From contig QAKZ01000014.1 in assembly GCA_003150175.1 (NCBI GenBank), positions 1 to 43,363 of the forward strand: a stretch of DNA of 43,363 nt, written 5' to 3'. The translations under genes were made by a program, and so were the position numbers. Positions 1 to 8,554 of the stretch are shown here, piece by piece (the stretch's first letter is position 1; each line of letters begins with the position of its first letter). Source of the DNA: Coriobacteriia bacterium. Lineage in GTDB: Bacteria; Actinomycetota; Coriobacteriia; Coriobacteriales; Atopobiaceae. The notes beneath the pieces are model-generated. The model ran no database searches, was not told the origin of the DNA, and was given only the letters and a program-made list of their open reading frames with translations.

Positions 1-72
1 CTCCTTTTTCTCGTCGACCTCAGCAACCGACGATTCTACGCGATGGCCCTTCTTTCTTATGAAGGATGAAGC

Positions 73-1533
73 ATGAACGTACTGGTCATTGATGTAGGGA
101 CGTCGAGCTTGCGCGGAGTATTGTTCGGGGCCTGCGGTCAGAAACTCTGCTCACGCCAAATCGGCTACAGCCCCGTATATCGTTCCGACGGCCGCGTCGA
201 GCAGGCGCCCGAGCAGTTTCTCGACACGCTCACCGAGACTGTCAAGACGATCGCGGCCTGGGCAGATGAGAACTCTGAGCCTATTGAGCTGGTTTCAATA
301 ACATCGCAACGCTCGTCTATTGCGCCTATTGATGCCGCGGGCAACCCTCTTGCGGACTTCATCATGTGGCAAGATACGCGCAACGCGAGCCTTGTGTCTG
401 AGCTTGAGAAGCACAACGACTTTGTTTTTAAGCTGTCGGGCACTCGCGTGAACACGGTGTTCTCTGGGGCGAAGATGGCTTGGATCGAGAAAGAAGAGCC
501 CGGGCTAGCTGCTAGATCTGCCCGCTACGCCACCATTCCCGAGCTGCTTATTCATCAGATGTGCGGCGAGTGGGCTATTGATCAAACCTATGCGAGCCGA
601 TCGAATCTAATGGATATCCGGCTTCGTGACTGGTCGACGGAGCTGCTCGACCTCTTTGGCGTCCCGGCCGGCAAGCTGTCGCGCGTGGTCGAGCCTGGAA
701 GCGCCGTTGGTTGCGTAACGGAGGAATTCTCATTGGCGACCGGGCTTGCCTGCGGCATACCGGTGGTAAGCGCCGGCGGCGATCAACAGTGCGGGGCCCT
801 CGGCCAAGGAATCTTCGCCCCCGGAGACGTCTCGATCGTTACGGGTACGGGCGCATTCATGGAGACGACCGTCTATGAAGTCCCCGACGGCCTGAGCCCT
901 CGCGTGATCTGCAATGCTTCAAGCCTGGCGGGGGCGTACACGCTGGAGGCGAGCGTGCCCACGTGCTGCTCCGCCTTTGACTGGTACCGTCGGACATTCT
1001 GTCCCGAGATGAGCTTCGACGATATTGCCCTTGCTGTTGAGGCCGAGCACAGGCGTTGCGCTCCGAGCATCGTGTTGCCCCATTTCCAAGGCCGCGGCAC
1101 GCCGGATTGGAATCCTCGGGCGAGGGGAGTCCTTGCGGGGATTGATCTTTCGGCAACGCGGGAGAGCTTGCTGTATTCGCTGCTTGTCGGCATATTCACC
1201 GAGGTCAGGATTAACCTGGACAGCTTCGAAGACCTTGTCCCGCTCACGCATGGTCGCATTAGCGGCGGTCTTACGGGCACACCTGCGATCAACCAGGTGC
1301 AGGCTGACGTGTACGGTCTCGAGCTATCTTGTGCCGACGACACGGAGTCGACTGCTCGTGGCGCGTTGATTTCCGCACTGGTGGGGCAAGGCGTTTATGC
1401 GGATGCGAGATCAGCGTTTCGAGCGGTCTCGGCCGACGTCGATGGCAAGAAGTACGTGCCCGACAACGTTAAACATCGGAAGCTCGCCGAGCTCAAGGCT
1501 GCTTCTGAGGAGCTTTATCGCTCGGTGTATTGA
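73..1533 (+). CDS. FGGY-family carbohydrate kinase
   Basis: A 486-residue ATP-dependent sugar kinase of the FGGY family (xylulokinase, glycerol kinase and AI-2 kinase relatives), expected to be cytoplasmic. Seen: the N-terminal phosphate loop DVGTSS (7-12), the MWQDTR segment (98-103), the catalytic-base region SAGGDQ with Asp237, a second phosphate loop VTGTGAFM (256-263), and the C-terminal ISGGLTG (396-402) and STARGAL (426-432) motifs. Length is normal for the family. AAGGATGAAGC precedes the ATG. It lies convergent to the DeoR regulator next door and is read towards the ula PTS genes, so it may phosphorylate a keto-sugar or sugar acid related to L-ascorbate breakdown. The substrate cannot be read from sequence. 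L-xylulose or 3-keto-L-gulonate (LyxK-like) and AI-2 (LsrK-like) are possible. Base composition looks slightly less GC-rich than in the following genes. Confidence 0.9.
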   Translation: MNVLVIDVGTSSLRGVLFGACGQKLCSRQIGYSPVYRSDGRVEQAPEQFLDTLTETVKTIAAWADENSEPIELVSITSQRSSIAPIDAAGNPLADFIMWQDTRNASLVSELEKHNDFVFKLSGTRVNTVFSGAKMAWIEKEEPGLAARSARYATIPELLIHQMCGEWAIDQTYASRSNLMDIRLRDWSTELLDLFGVPAGKLSRVVEPGSAVGCVTEEFSLATGLACGIPVVSAGGDQQCGALGQGIFAPGDVSIVTGTGAFMETTVYEVPDGLSPRVICNASSLAGAYTLEASVPTCCSAFDWYRRTFCPEMSFDDIALAVEAEHRRCAPSIVLPHFQGRGTPDWNPRARGVLAGIDLSATRESLLYSLLVGIFTEVRINLDSFEDLVPLTHGRISGGLTGTPAINQVQADVYGLELSCADDTESTARGALISALVGQGVYADARSAFRAVSADVDGKKYVPDNVKHRKLAELKAASEELYRSVY

Positions 1534-1570
1534 TCTCGCCCCGCCCTTTAGTCCGCACGCCAGCGCGTAT

Positions 1571-2338
1571 CTACACGCGGCGAATCTCGTGGACGCCGGC
1601 CTCGCGGAGGACGGCGATGTCCTCGTCGGTGGCATCCGAGTCGGTGATGAGCAGGTTCACGTGGCTGAGGCCCGCGTAGCCGAAGCCCGCGCTGATGCCA
1701 AGCTTGCGCGAGTCGGCAAGAAGGACCATGCGGTCACTGCGCTCGACCATAAGGGCATTGACGATTGCCTCCTGCTGCGTGGTCGACGTGACGCCGCCGG
1801 TAAGGCTGATGCCGGCACAGCCCACGAAGCAGGTGCTCGCGGAGACGCTGCGGATGTTCGACAGCGCGAACTCGCCGGAGAGCACGCCTCGGGGCGGGCG
1901 GACTTCTCCGCCTGTGACCAGGACCATGCCGCCCTCGGGAACGGGGAGCTCCTGGCCGCGGAGACTGTTGGTGATCACCGTGACCCCGCGGGCATCGAGA
2001 TACTTGATGGCACCGAGCGCCGTGGAGCTCGTGTTGACGAAGAGTTGCTCGCGGTCCTCGACGAGCTCCGCCGCCGCGCGGCCGATGCGCTCCTTGGCGG
2101 CCTCGAAGGGGTCGGCGGCTTTTTGGATGCCTGCGCCGTCGGCCAAAAGCGCTTCTCCGTACCTTCGGGTGACCTGACCGCGGCTCTCGAGCTCATCGAG
2201 GTCGCGGCGCACAGTGAGGGAGCTGATGCCGAGTTTCTCAGCGAGGTCGGCCACGTTGACGCGGCCCTTCTCGCGAAGGATGTTGAGGATGGTCTGGCGC
2301 CGCTGCTCAACGAACCCGCGGCCTCGTTTGTCTGCCAT
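1571..2338 (-). CDS. DeoR/GlpR-family transcriptional repressor (UlaR-like by context)
   Basis: A 255-residue DNA-binding repressor. The N-terminal winged helix-turn-helix spans about residues 12-66, with the family signature around LTVRRDLDELESRG. The rest is a DeoR sensor domain of the sugar-phosphate isomerase fold, including the NTSSTALGA phosphate-binding segment (102-110). It is transcribed divergently from the PTS operon across a 319-bp intergenic region rich in TGAAC repeats, the usual arrangement for a local sugar regulator. In E. coli the ula regulon is controlled by a DeoR-family protein (UlaR) that binds L-ascorbate 6-phosphate. The same role here is inferred from neighbours, not from specific residues. 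Confidence 0.9.
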   Translation of the reverse strand: MADKRGRGFVEQRRQTILNILREKGRVNVADLAEKLGISSLTVRRDLDELESRGQVTRRYGEALLADGAGIQKAADPFEAAKERIGRAAAELVEDREQLFVNTSSTALGAIKYLDARGVTVITNSLRGQELPVPEGGMVLVTGGEVRPPRGVLSGEFALSNIRSVSASTCFVGCAGISLTGGVTSTTQQEAIVNALMVERSDRMVLLADSRKLGISAGFGYAGLSHVNLLITDSDATDEDIAVLREAGVHEIRRV

Positions 2339-2657
2339 GGAACCTGCCCTGCTTGTTGCTATTTGGCTGAATCAAAGTATAGGTAAACAGAATAATGAAC
2401 AGTTCGCGCTATCGGTGAACGTTCTGTACTTTCGCTCAATCACAAGATAGCGAAAATGAACGGTGTGAATCATTGATATCTGCAAGAATTACCGTTTGCG
2501 GCAGAATCGCTACCGTTCGCGGTTGCACTGCACAAAATGAACGTTCAAGATGAACAGTTAAGTTATAACAATGCCAACAAAGCGTTCGTAACATTCTTTA
2601 AGAATGCGAAACGTGATTTCGCGCGGCTGCCGCGCCTAAACGAGAGGAGGAGCAACG
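2339..2657. promoter_or_regulatory. Divergent promoter region between the DeoR repressor and the PTS operon
   Basis: This 319-bp gene-free stretch is clearly richer in A+T than the coding DNA on either side and separates two divergent genes. It holds the TGAAC-type repeat cluster annotated separately, a possible -10 (TATAAC, 2564-2569) towards the PTS genes, and a possible minus-strand -10 (TATACT, 2376-2381) towards the repressor. No convincing -35 partner was found for either. A strong ribosome binding site (GAGAGGAGGAG) precedes the EIIA start. Confidence 0.6.
2395..2559. promoter_or_regulatory. Cluster of seven operator-like repeats (TGAAC-type)
   Basis: Direct copies: ATGAACAGTT (2395), GTGAACGTTC (2415), ATGAACGGTG (2456), ATGAACGTTC (2537) and ATGAACAGTT (2550). 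Inverted copies: ACCGTTT (2491) and TACCGTTCGC (2511). Two adjacent pairs are each 20 bp apart, about two helical turns. DeoR-family repressors typically bind several repeated sites and loop DNA, so these are the natural candidates for the neighbouring repressor. The role is inferred. Confidence 0.5.
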
Positions 2658-3125
2658 ATGCTCCTGAAGGAGATCGTCGAAAAGAAGCGCTACGCCTTCA
2701 CCGAAGGTCCGCTCGACTGGCGCGAGGCGCTGCGCCAGTGCTGCCGCCCGCTCGAGGAGGTTGGCCTGGTCGAGCCGGTCTACGCCGACGTCATCATCGA
2801 GAACGTCGAGAAGAACGGCCCCTACATCGTGCTGGTCCCGGGCGTCGCGATGCCCCACACCACCGAGAACGCCCAGGGTTGCAACGGTACCGGCATCGGC
2901 TTCATGCGCTGCTCCGAGCCCGTGCACTTCGATGAGGAGAACCCGACGCCCGATACCGACGCACAGATCTTCTTTACCCTTTGCTCCACGAACCAGGACG
3001 AGCACTTCAAGAACATGCAGCGTCTGATGGCCGTGCTCACCAACGAGGAGGCTGTCGAGAAGCTCAAGGTCGCCACGACCCCTGAGGAGCTCCTCCAGAT
3101 TGACGCCATGGTCGGCGACGAGTAG
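2658..3125 (+). CDS. PTS EIIA component, ascorbate/mannitol type (UlaC-like)
   Basis: A 155-residue cytoplasmic phosphotransferase subunit of the EIIA-Man-Fru/UlaC/SgcA type. It takes phosphate from HPr and passes it to EIIB. The phospho-accepting histidine is His67 in PGVAMPHTTE, the characteristic motif of this family. Length fits a stand-alone EIIA domain. GGAGGAG lies 7 nt before the ATG. It is the first gene of the PTS unit, 80 bp upstream of the EIIC gene, and is probably controlled by the divergent DeoR repressor. Confidence 0.9.
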   Translation: MLLKEIVEKKRYAFTEGPLDWREALRQCCRPLEEVGLVEPVYADVIIENVEKNGPYIVLVPGVAMPHTTENAQGCNGTGIGFMRCSEPVHFDEENPTPDTDAQIFFTLCSTNQDEHFKNMQRLMAVLTNEEAVEKLKVATTPEELLQIDAMVGDE

Positions 3126-3205
3126 CGCGCTGCTCCCGACCAACTTCAAACGGTAATGAGCGGGGCAGCCGAGGGGGCTCCCCGACAAGAAAAGAGAGGA
3201 AGCAT

Positions 3206-4708
3206 ATGGACGTCTTAATGGGCATTTGGACGTGGATCGTAAACAACATCCTCACCCAGCCCGCCTACTTCATCGGCCTGATCGTCGTGCTCGGCTACGC
3301 ACTTATGAAGAAGCCCTGGTACGACATCCTCGCCGGCTTTATCAAGGCTGTCATCGGCTATCAGATCCTTCAGGTTGGCTCCTCGGGCCTCACGAGCGCT
3401 TTCCGCCCGGTCCTCGTCGGCCTTCAGACGCGCTTCAACATGAACGCCTGCGTCATCGACCCGTACTTCGGCCAGAACGCAGTCCAGGCCGCCATGGAGG
3501 ACACCGGCGCCACTGCGCTGCCGTTCATCTCGGGCAAGTCCTTCTCGCTCGTTATGTTCCTGCTCCTGTTCGCCTTCATCTTGAACATCGTGCTCGTCGC
3601 TGCCCGTAAGGTCACCAAGTGCCGCGCGCTGTTCACCACCGGCCACGTGCAGGTTCAGCAGTCCGCCCTCGCGTTCTTCCTGATCCTCTTTGCCTTCCCG
3701 GCCCTCAAGGACCAGGACTGGGTCGTTCTTCTGATCATGACCGTACTCCTCGGCCTATACTGGGCCGTCGGCTCCAACCTCTGCATCCGTCCCTCCCAGG
3801 AGCTCACTGACGGTGCCGGCCTGACCGTCGCCCACCAGCAGATGTTCGGCATCTATCTCGCCTCCAAGGCCGCCGACTGGATGAACAAGCACTCCAAGAA
3901 GGAGTCCAAGAACGTCGACGACATCAAGCTCCCGGGCTTCCTGAAGATCTTCAACGAGAACCTGGTCGCCACCGCGATCCTCATGACGCTCTTCTTCGGC
4001 ACCATTCTCGTGATCCTCGGCCGCGACTTCCTCGTCGAGCAGAAGTTCATGAAGGAGAGCCAGGACTTCTTTATGTACATCCTGACGACCTCCTTCGAGT
4101 TCGCCGTGTACCTCTCGATCCTGCAGCTCGGCGTCCGCACCTTCGTCACCGAGCTCACCAACTCCTTCCAGGGTATCTCGTCCAAGCTCCTCAAGGGCTC
4201 TGTCCCCGGCGTCGACTGCGCCGTCACCTTCGGCTTCGGTGCCCCGAACGCCGTGACCATCGGCTTCCTCTTTGGCGCCCTTGGCCAGTTCCTCGCCATC
4301 GGCATCCTGCTGATGCTCAAGTCCCCCGTCGTGATCATGGCCGGCTTCGTGCCTCTGTTCTTCGATAACGCGGTCATCGGCGTCTACGCCAACGACAAGG
4401 GCGGCCTGCGCGCTTGCTGCATCCTGCCGTTCATATCGGGCCTCATCCAGGTCTTCGGCTCCGCGTTCATCGCCGGCCTCACTGGCCTGGCTGCCTACGG
4501 CGGCTACATCGGAATGTGGGACTGGGCCGCTGTCTGGCCGATCATGACCGTCCTCATGAAGTACCTCGGCGTCATCGGCATCGTCATCTGCGCCGCCGCC
4601 CTCATCGCGATCCCGCAGATCCAGTACCGCAAGCACAAGGAGACCTACTTCCTCGAGGTCGAGGATTGGCAGAAGTGCAAGGAGATGCGCGCCAGCGGCA
4701 TCAAATAG
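3206..4708 (+). CDS. ulaA: PTS EIIC component, ascorbate-specific family (UlaA-like)
   Basis: A 500-residue polytopic membrane protein that forms the sugar-translocating part of the PTS. Long hydrophobic segments occur throughout, starting near residue 10 (ILTQPAYFIGLIVVLGYAL). Conserved family segments include MKKPWYDILAGFIK near the N terminus, FGAPNAVTIGFLFGALGQF in the middle and VPLFFDNAVIGVYANDKGG late in the protein. This is the ascorbate (SgaT/UlaA) EIIC family rather than the glucose or lactose families. AGAGAGGAAGC precedes the ATG. EIIA lies upstream and EIIB 174 bp downstream. The gene symbol follows the family; substrates other than L-ascorbate are known for close relatives. Confidence 0.88.
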   Translation: MDVLMGIWTWIVNNILTQPAYFIGLIVVLGYALMKKPWYDILAGFIKAVIGYQILQVGSSGLTSAFRPVLVGLQTRFNMNACVIDPYFGQNAVQAAMEDTGATALPFISGKSFSLVMFLLLFAFILNIVLVAARKVTKCRALFTTGHVQVQQSALAFFLILFAFPALKDQDWVVLLIMTVLLGLYWAVGSNLCIRPSQELTDGAGLTVAHQQMFGIYLASKAADWMNKHSKKESKNVDDIKLPGFLKIFNENLVATAILMTLFFGTILVILGRDFLVEQKFMKESQDFFMYILTTSFEFAVYLSILQLGVRTFVTELTNSFQGISSKLLKGSVPGVDCAVTFGFGAPNAVTIGFLFGALGQFLAIGILLMLKSPVVIMAGFVPLFFDNAVIGVYANDKGGLRACCILPFISGLIQVFGSAFIAGLTGLAAYGGYIGMWDWAAVWPIMTVLMKYLGVIGIVICAAALIAIPQIQYRKHKETYFLEVEDWQKCKEMRASGIK

Positions 4709-4781
4709 CGCCGATGCGACTCGAGAGTTGCTGCTCCGCTTAGCCTCACCATGCTCTACCTGCACTTGATTCACCAGCTCT

Positions 4782-4815
4782 AAAGGGGCGGTCGGTCCGC
4801 CGGCCGCCCTTCTTT
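4782..4815 (+). terminator. Hairpin with short T-rich tail between EIIC and EIIB genes
   Basis: An AAGGGGCGG arm (one bulged G) pairs with CCGCCCTT, followed by TTCTTTCC. The tail is weak, so this may be a partial terminator or processing site that lowers EIIB expression relative to EIIC rather than a full stop. Confidence 0.4.
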
Positions 4816-4882
4816 CCAAGTCACGGGCCTCGGTAAATGCCGGGCAAGCCTCCGGGAATCCCCGGAAGAACAGGAGACCACA

Positions 4883-5191
4883 ATGAACGCAAAGATCCTC
4901 GTCGCGTGTGCGAACGGCGCAGGCACCTCCCTGATGATGAAGATGACCGCCGAGCGCGTGACCAAGAAGCTCGGGATGGGTGTCGCCGACATCCATCACT
5001 GCGCGCTTTCCGAGGGCGTCAGCGTCGCCAACCAGTACGACATCGTGTTCAGCCCCCTCAACTTCGTGAACATGTACGACGCCGCGGCGAAGGCGGGCGT
5101 CATCGTCATCGGCCTGCGCAACGTGCTCTCGGACGCCGAGATGGAGCAGCACCTCGTCGAGACCGGTGCTGCCGAGAAGTTCAAGGCCTAG
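4883..5191 (+). CDS. ulaB: PTS EIIB component, ascorbate type (UlaB-like)
   Basis: A 102-residue cytoplasmic EIIB subunit of the lactose/ascorbate fold. The phospho-accepting cysteine is Cys9 in ILVACANGAGTS, followed by the P-loop-like turn typical of EIIB. It receives phosphate from EIIA-His67 and phosphorylates the incoming sugar at EIIC. Length is normal. CAGGAGACCACA precedes the ATG. With the two upstream genes it completes a three-protein PTS of the Ula type. Confidence 0.9.
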   Translation: MNAKILVACANGAGTSLMMKMTAERVTKKLGMGVADIHHCALSEGVSVANQYDIVFSPLNFVNMYDAAAKAGVIVIGLRNVLSDAEMEQHLVETGAAEKFKA

Positions 5192-5243
5192 ACGCGGGCC
5201 GAGCGCATCAGAGCCATACGATTCCGAAGGGTTGGCTGTAAAG

Positions 5244-6296
5244 ATGAACTATTCCAAGAAGGTAATCGCCGAGATGAACCTGGCCTATGCCATCGGCACC
5301 TTCGACGGCGCGGATGCCCAGAGCTTCCTCGTCGGTGTGGAGAAGCAAGGCCCCATCCGTCGCTTCGCCCTTGACGGCGAGCCGATGGAGACCGTTACCG
5401 AGGGACCCGGCGGCGTCATGACCATCACGCAGGTCCCCGGCCGCGACGACCAGTTCATGGCAACCTGTGAGTTCTTCTCGCCCAACTTCGGCGGGGATAC
5501 GGCGCATATCCGCACGTATACGCGGGCCGAGGACGGCACATGGAGCTCCACGAAGCTCTGCGACCTGCCTTACGTCCACCGCTTTGGCCTTCTTGTGGGC
5601 AAGGACGGCTCGACCTGGGTCATCGCTTGCACCATCAAGGGCGCTTGCCGCCAGTTCAAAAATGACTGGCAGACCCCCGGTGCCGTGTGGGTCGGCCGCC
5701 TCGATGAGGTCGGCGAGGCGTACAACGACGACCATCAGCTGCAGATGACGTGCCTCGCCGGTTGCCAGGTGCAGAACCACGGTTTCTGGTATGCGCAGGA
5801 TCGCAGCTATGCGCTCGTCTCGACGGCTGCGGGCGTTTTCCGCTACGTACCGCCCGCGACTGCGGATGGCGAGTGGGACGTCAAGTGCCTCATCGTCAAC
5901 CCCACGAGCGACATTTGCGTGGGCGACTTCGACGGCGATGGCGCAGAGGAAATCCTGACCATCTCGAAGTTCCACGGAGACACGCTCTCTGTATGGCATG
6001 TGACCGAGAACGAGGACGTCTATACGTGCGTTTGGACCGACCCCGTGCGCCGCAACTTCCTGCACGCGATCTGGTCGGGCGAGCTTGCGGGCGAGTCCTG
6101 CGCCGTCGTGGGTAACCGCAAGGACGGCCGCGACCTGTTGCGCGTTCACTTCGCGGACGGCGAGTACGCCGTCGAGCAGATCGATCACGACCGCGGCCCG
6201 GCCAATTGCTGGATCATCGCCGATGGCGGCGAGCAGCGCATCGTTGCCGCGAACCGCGAGACCAACGAGGTCGCTCTCTACACCGTAAGCAAATAA
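5244..6296 (+). CDS. Cytoplasmic FG-GAP/VCBS-like beta-propeller protein of the ula locus
   Basis: A 350-residue protein with no recognised enzymatic motif. The chosen ATG (MNYSKKV) has only a distant GAAGGG upstream; the frame is open further upstream and overlaps the end of the EIIB gene, but that part does not look like protein. The body is a run of short strand-turn-strand units, each with aspartate/glycine turns and a Trp or Phe. The clearest is VGDFDGDGAEEILTIS (226-241), an FG-GAP/VCBS type calcium-binding loop. There is no signal peptide or membrane segment, which is unusual because most FG-GAP repeat proteins are secreted. Its place between EIIB and the lactonase suggests a role with the phosphorylated sugar acid, perhaps as a lactonase-like propeller or scaffold. 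The function is unknown. Confidence 0.75.
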   Translation: MNYSKKVIAEMNLAYAIGTFDGADAQSFLVGVEKQGPIRRFALDGEPMETVTEGPGGVMTITQVPGRDDQFMATCEFFSPNFGGDTAHIRTYTRAEDGTWSSTKLCDLPYVHRFGLLVGKDGSTWVIACTIKGACRQFKNDWQTPGAVWVGRLDEVGEAYNDDHQLQMTCLAGCQVQNHGFWYAQDRSYALVSTAAGVFRYVPPATADGEWDVKCLIVNPTSDICVGDFDGDGAEEILTISKFHGDTLSVWHVTENEDVYTCVWTDPVRRNFLHAIWSGELAGESCAVVGNRKDGRDLLRVHFADGEYAVEQIDHDRGPANCWIIADGGEQRIVAANRETNEVALYTVSK

Positions 6297-6377
6297 GGCA
6301 AAGAGGAGAGCTCCCCTCTCATCCTGCCCGAAACCTAACTGAACGAACTTCTTTCCAATCGAACTAGGAGGAGATAA

Positions 6378-7502
6378 ATGTCTGCTATCGACGAGGTCAC
6401 CCGCGAGAAGTGGATCATGAACACGTTTCCCGAGTGGGGCACCTGGCTCAACGAGGACATGGAGGCCGCCAAGCCCGCGCCCGGCACCGTCGAGATGTGG
6501 TGGCTCGGATGCACCGGCATTTACATGAAGACTCCGGGCAACACCGCCATCACCATCGACCTGTGGACCGGCAACGGCAAGCGCACCCACGGCGACGGCA
6601 AGATGAAGGTCGGCCACCAGATGGCCAACATGGCCGGGTGTCGCGCCATGCAGCCCAACCTGCGCAACATCCCCTACGTCTTCGACCCCTTCGCGATCAA
6701 GCACGTCGACGCCGTGCTCGCCACCCACTATCACCAGGACCACATGTCCAAGGAGTTCGCGGCCCACGTCATCCAGTCCGGAATGACTACGACCGACGAG
6801 AATGGCAACGAGATCCCCGTTCCGTTCATCGGCCCCAAGAAGTCCGTTGAGTTCTGGCTCAAGTGGGGCGTGCCCGCCGAGCGCTGCATCACCGTCAAGC
6901 CCGGCGACAAGATCCGCGTCGGTGACATCGAGATCGTCTGCATGGACTCCTTCGACCGCACCTGCATTACCACCACCGACTCCACCGGCCCCGATCGCGA
7001 GGACCTTTGGGGCAAGTGCCCGATGGACATGGACGAGAAGGCCGTCAACTACCTGCTGCGCACCCCGGGCGGCAACATCTACCACTCCGGCGACTCCCAC
7101 TACTCGATCTACTTCGCCAAGCACGGCAAGGACATCGCCAAGGAGTACGGCGGCGTCGACGTGGCCTTCGGCTCCTTTGGCTGCAACCCCATGGGCATGC
7201 AGGACAAGATGGAGGCTTCCGACATCATCCGCATGGCCGAGGCGCTCAAGTGCAAGGTCGTCATCCCCATCCACTGGGATGTCTGGACCAACTTCGAGGC
7301 CGACCTGCGCGAGATCGAGGTGCTCTACAACATGCGCAAGGAGCGCCTGGGCTACACCTTCAAGCCCTACTACTGGAAGGTCGGCGGCCACTACACCTAC
7401 CCGACCGACTACGAGGCCGGCAAGAAGTACTTCGTGTACCGCCGCGGCTTCGAGGACTGCTTCGAGGAGGAGCCCAACGTCCCGTTCCGCTCTGTCCTGT
7501 AA
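6378..7502 (+). CDS. ulaG: L-ascorbate-6-phosphate lactonase (UlaG-type metallo-beta-lactamase fold)
   Basis: A 374-residue cytoplasmic metal-dependent hydrolase. The metal-binding motif THYHQDHMS gives His117, His119, Asp121 and His122. Further family positions are GDSHYS near residue 239 and PIHWDVWTNF near residue 298. UlaG opens the lactone ring of L-ascorbate 6-phosphate to 3-keto-L-gulonate 6-phosphate, the first step after PTS uptake. The protein is slightly longer than E. coli UlaG (about 354 residues). A strong AGGAGGAG lies before the ATG. Two hairpin terminators follow, so it ends this transcription unit. Confidence 0.9.
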   Translation: MSAIDEVTREKWIMNTFPEWGTWLNEDMEAAKPAPGTVEMWWLGCTGIYMKTPGNTAITIDLWTGNGKRTHGDGKMKVGHQMANMAGCRAMQPNLRNIPYVFDPFAIKHVDAVLATHYHQDHMSKEFAAHVIQSGMTTTDENGNEIPVPFIGPKKSVEFWLKWGVPAERCITVKPGDKIRVGDIEIVCMDSFDRTCITTTDSTGPDREDLWGKCPMDMDEKAVNYLLRTPGGNIYHSGDSHYSIYFAKHGKDIAKEYGGVDVAFGSFGCNPMGMQDKMEASDIIRMAEALKCKVVIPIHWDVWTNFEADLREIEVLYNMRKERLGYTFKPYYWKVGGHYTYPTDYEAGKKYFVYRRGFEDCFEEEPNVPFRSVL

Positions 7503-7513
7503 GCAATGACGAA

Positions 7514-7532
7514 AAGGGACAGTCCCTTTTTA
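7514..7532 (+). terminator. Short intrinsic terminator after ulaG
   Basis: AAAGGGA, a CAG loop and TCCCTTT followed by more T. The arms are near-perfect and the site lies 12 nt after the ulaG stop codon. Confidence 0.65.
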
Positions 7533-7551
7533 TCATTCAAAGATTGATGTA

Positions 7552-7591
7552 AAGGGCCGACCGCATCGACTGGGCGGTCGGCCCTTTTTGT
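7552..7591 (+). terminator. Second intrinsic terminator after ulaG
   Basis: A perfect 14-bp stem (AAAGGGCCGACCGC with its complement, 7552-7565 and 7575-7588), a nine-base loop and a five-T tail. It separates ulaG from the epimerase gene. Confidence 0.85.
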
Positions 7592-7651
7592 ATCGAATTT
7601 TGGTCAAATCCTGCGATTTCGCGCCTTATTCGCCGCTTTTGGAGGCTGACT

Positions 7652-8509
7652 ATGCCTAAACCTTACCTGCTCGGAATGTACGAGAAAGCCGTTCCTAAGG
7701 AGCTCGACTGGCTCGAGCGCCTCGAGGTCGCGCGCGAGTCCGGCTTCGATTACGTCGAGATATCCGTGGACGAGACCGACGACAAGCTCGCCCGCCTGGA
7801 CTGGAGCGCCGATGAGCGCCGTGAGCTCGTCCAGCTGCAGGAGAAAACAGGGGTGCCTATCCGCTCGATGTGCCTTTCCGGCCACCGAAAGTACCCCTTC
7901 GGCGCGACCGATCCTGAGGTTCGCGCGAAGAGCATGGACATCATGAAGAAGGCGATCGACCTGGCCTGCGACCTTGGCGTCCGCACGATTCAGCTCGCCG
8001 GCTACGACGTGTACTATGAGCCGGGCACCGACGAGACGCGCAAGTGGTTCGCCGAGAACCTTGCTCGCGCCACCGAGATGGCGGCGCGTGAGGGCGCGCT
8101 TCTTGGCTTCGAGACCATGGAGACGCCTTTTATGGACACTGTCGGTAAGTCGATGGCTTACGTAAGCCAAATTGATAGCCCCTACCTCGGCGTTTACCCG
8201 GATCTCGGCAACCTGACCAACGCGAGCTTCCTCTATGGCGAGTCCGTGACCGACGACCTCGCGCACGGCCGGGGCCATATCCTGGCTGCCCACTGCAAGG
8301 AAACCGTCGCGGGCGCGTATCGCGAGATTCCCTTCGGCACCGGAACGACCGATTGGGCCGCCCTTGACGAGTGCGTGCGCCAGGGCGTTCGCCGTTTCGT
8401 CGCTGAGTTCTGGTACGTTGGCTCCGAGGACTGGCGCGCGGAGACTGCCTTTGCGAGCAAGTATGTCCGGGAAAAGATCGAGGCGGCTTTCGAGCGCTGC
8501 GGTAAATAA
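7652..8509 (+). CDS. ulaE: L-ribulose-5-phosphate 3-epimerase (UlaE/SgbU-type)
   Basis: A 285-residue TIM-barrel isomerase of the xylose-isomerase-like AP endonuclease-2 superfamily. It closely resembles E. coli UlaE along its length: LGMYEKAVPKELDWLERL near the start, the SVDETDDKLARLDWS segment, SMCLSGHRKYPFG, QLAGYDVYY and YPDLGNL. The enzyme converts L-xylulose 5-phosphate to L-ribulose 5-phosphate in the cytoplasm. GGAGG lies 7 nt before the ATG. It follows the ulaG terminators, so it probably has its own promoter in the 60-bp gap. The steps on either side, decarboxylation by UlaD and 4-epimerisation by UlaF, have no gene in this window. Confidence 0.92.
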   Translation: MPKPYLLGMYEKAVPKELDWLERLEVARESGFDYVEISVDETDDKLARLDWSADERRELVQLQEKTGVPIRSMCLSGHRKYPFGATDPEVRAKSMDIMKKAIDLACDLGVRTIQLAGYDVYYEPGTDETRKWFAENLARATEMAAREGALLGFETMETPFMDTVGKSMAYVSQIDSPYLGVYPDLGNLTNASFLYGESVTDDLAHGRGHILAAHCKETVAGAYREIPFGTGTTDWAALDECVRQGVRRFVAEFWYVGSEDWRAETAFASKYVREKIEAAFERCGK

Positions 8510-8554
8510 ACGGTCGCGATGGCTCGGGCATGCAGCGGAAAGAAGGGCGGGGCG

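Noticed and set aside
5208..7391. A long minus-strand open frame opposite the propeller and ulaG genes
   Set aside because: The plus-strand genes carry clear motifs and binding sites; the antisense frame has only biased composition.
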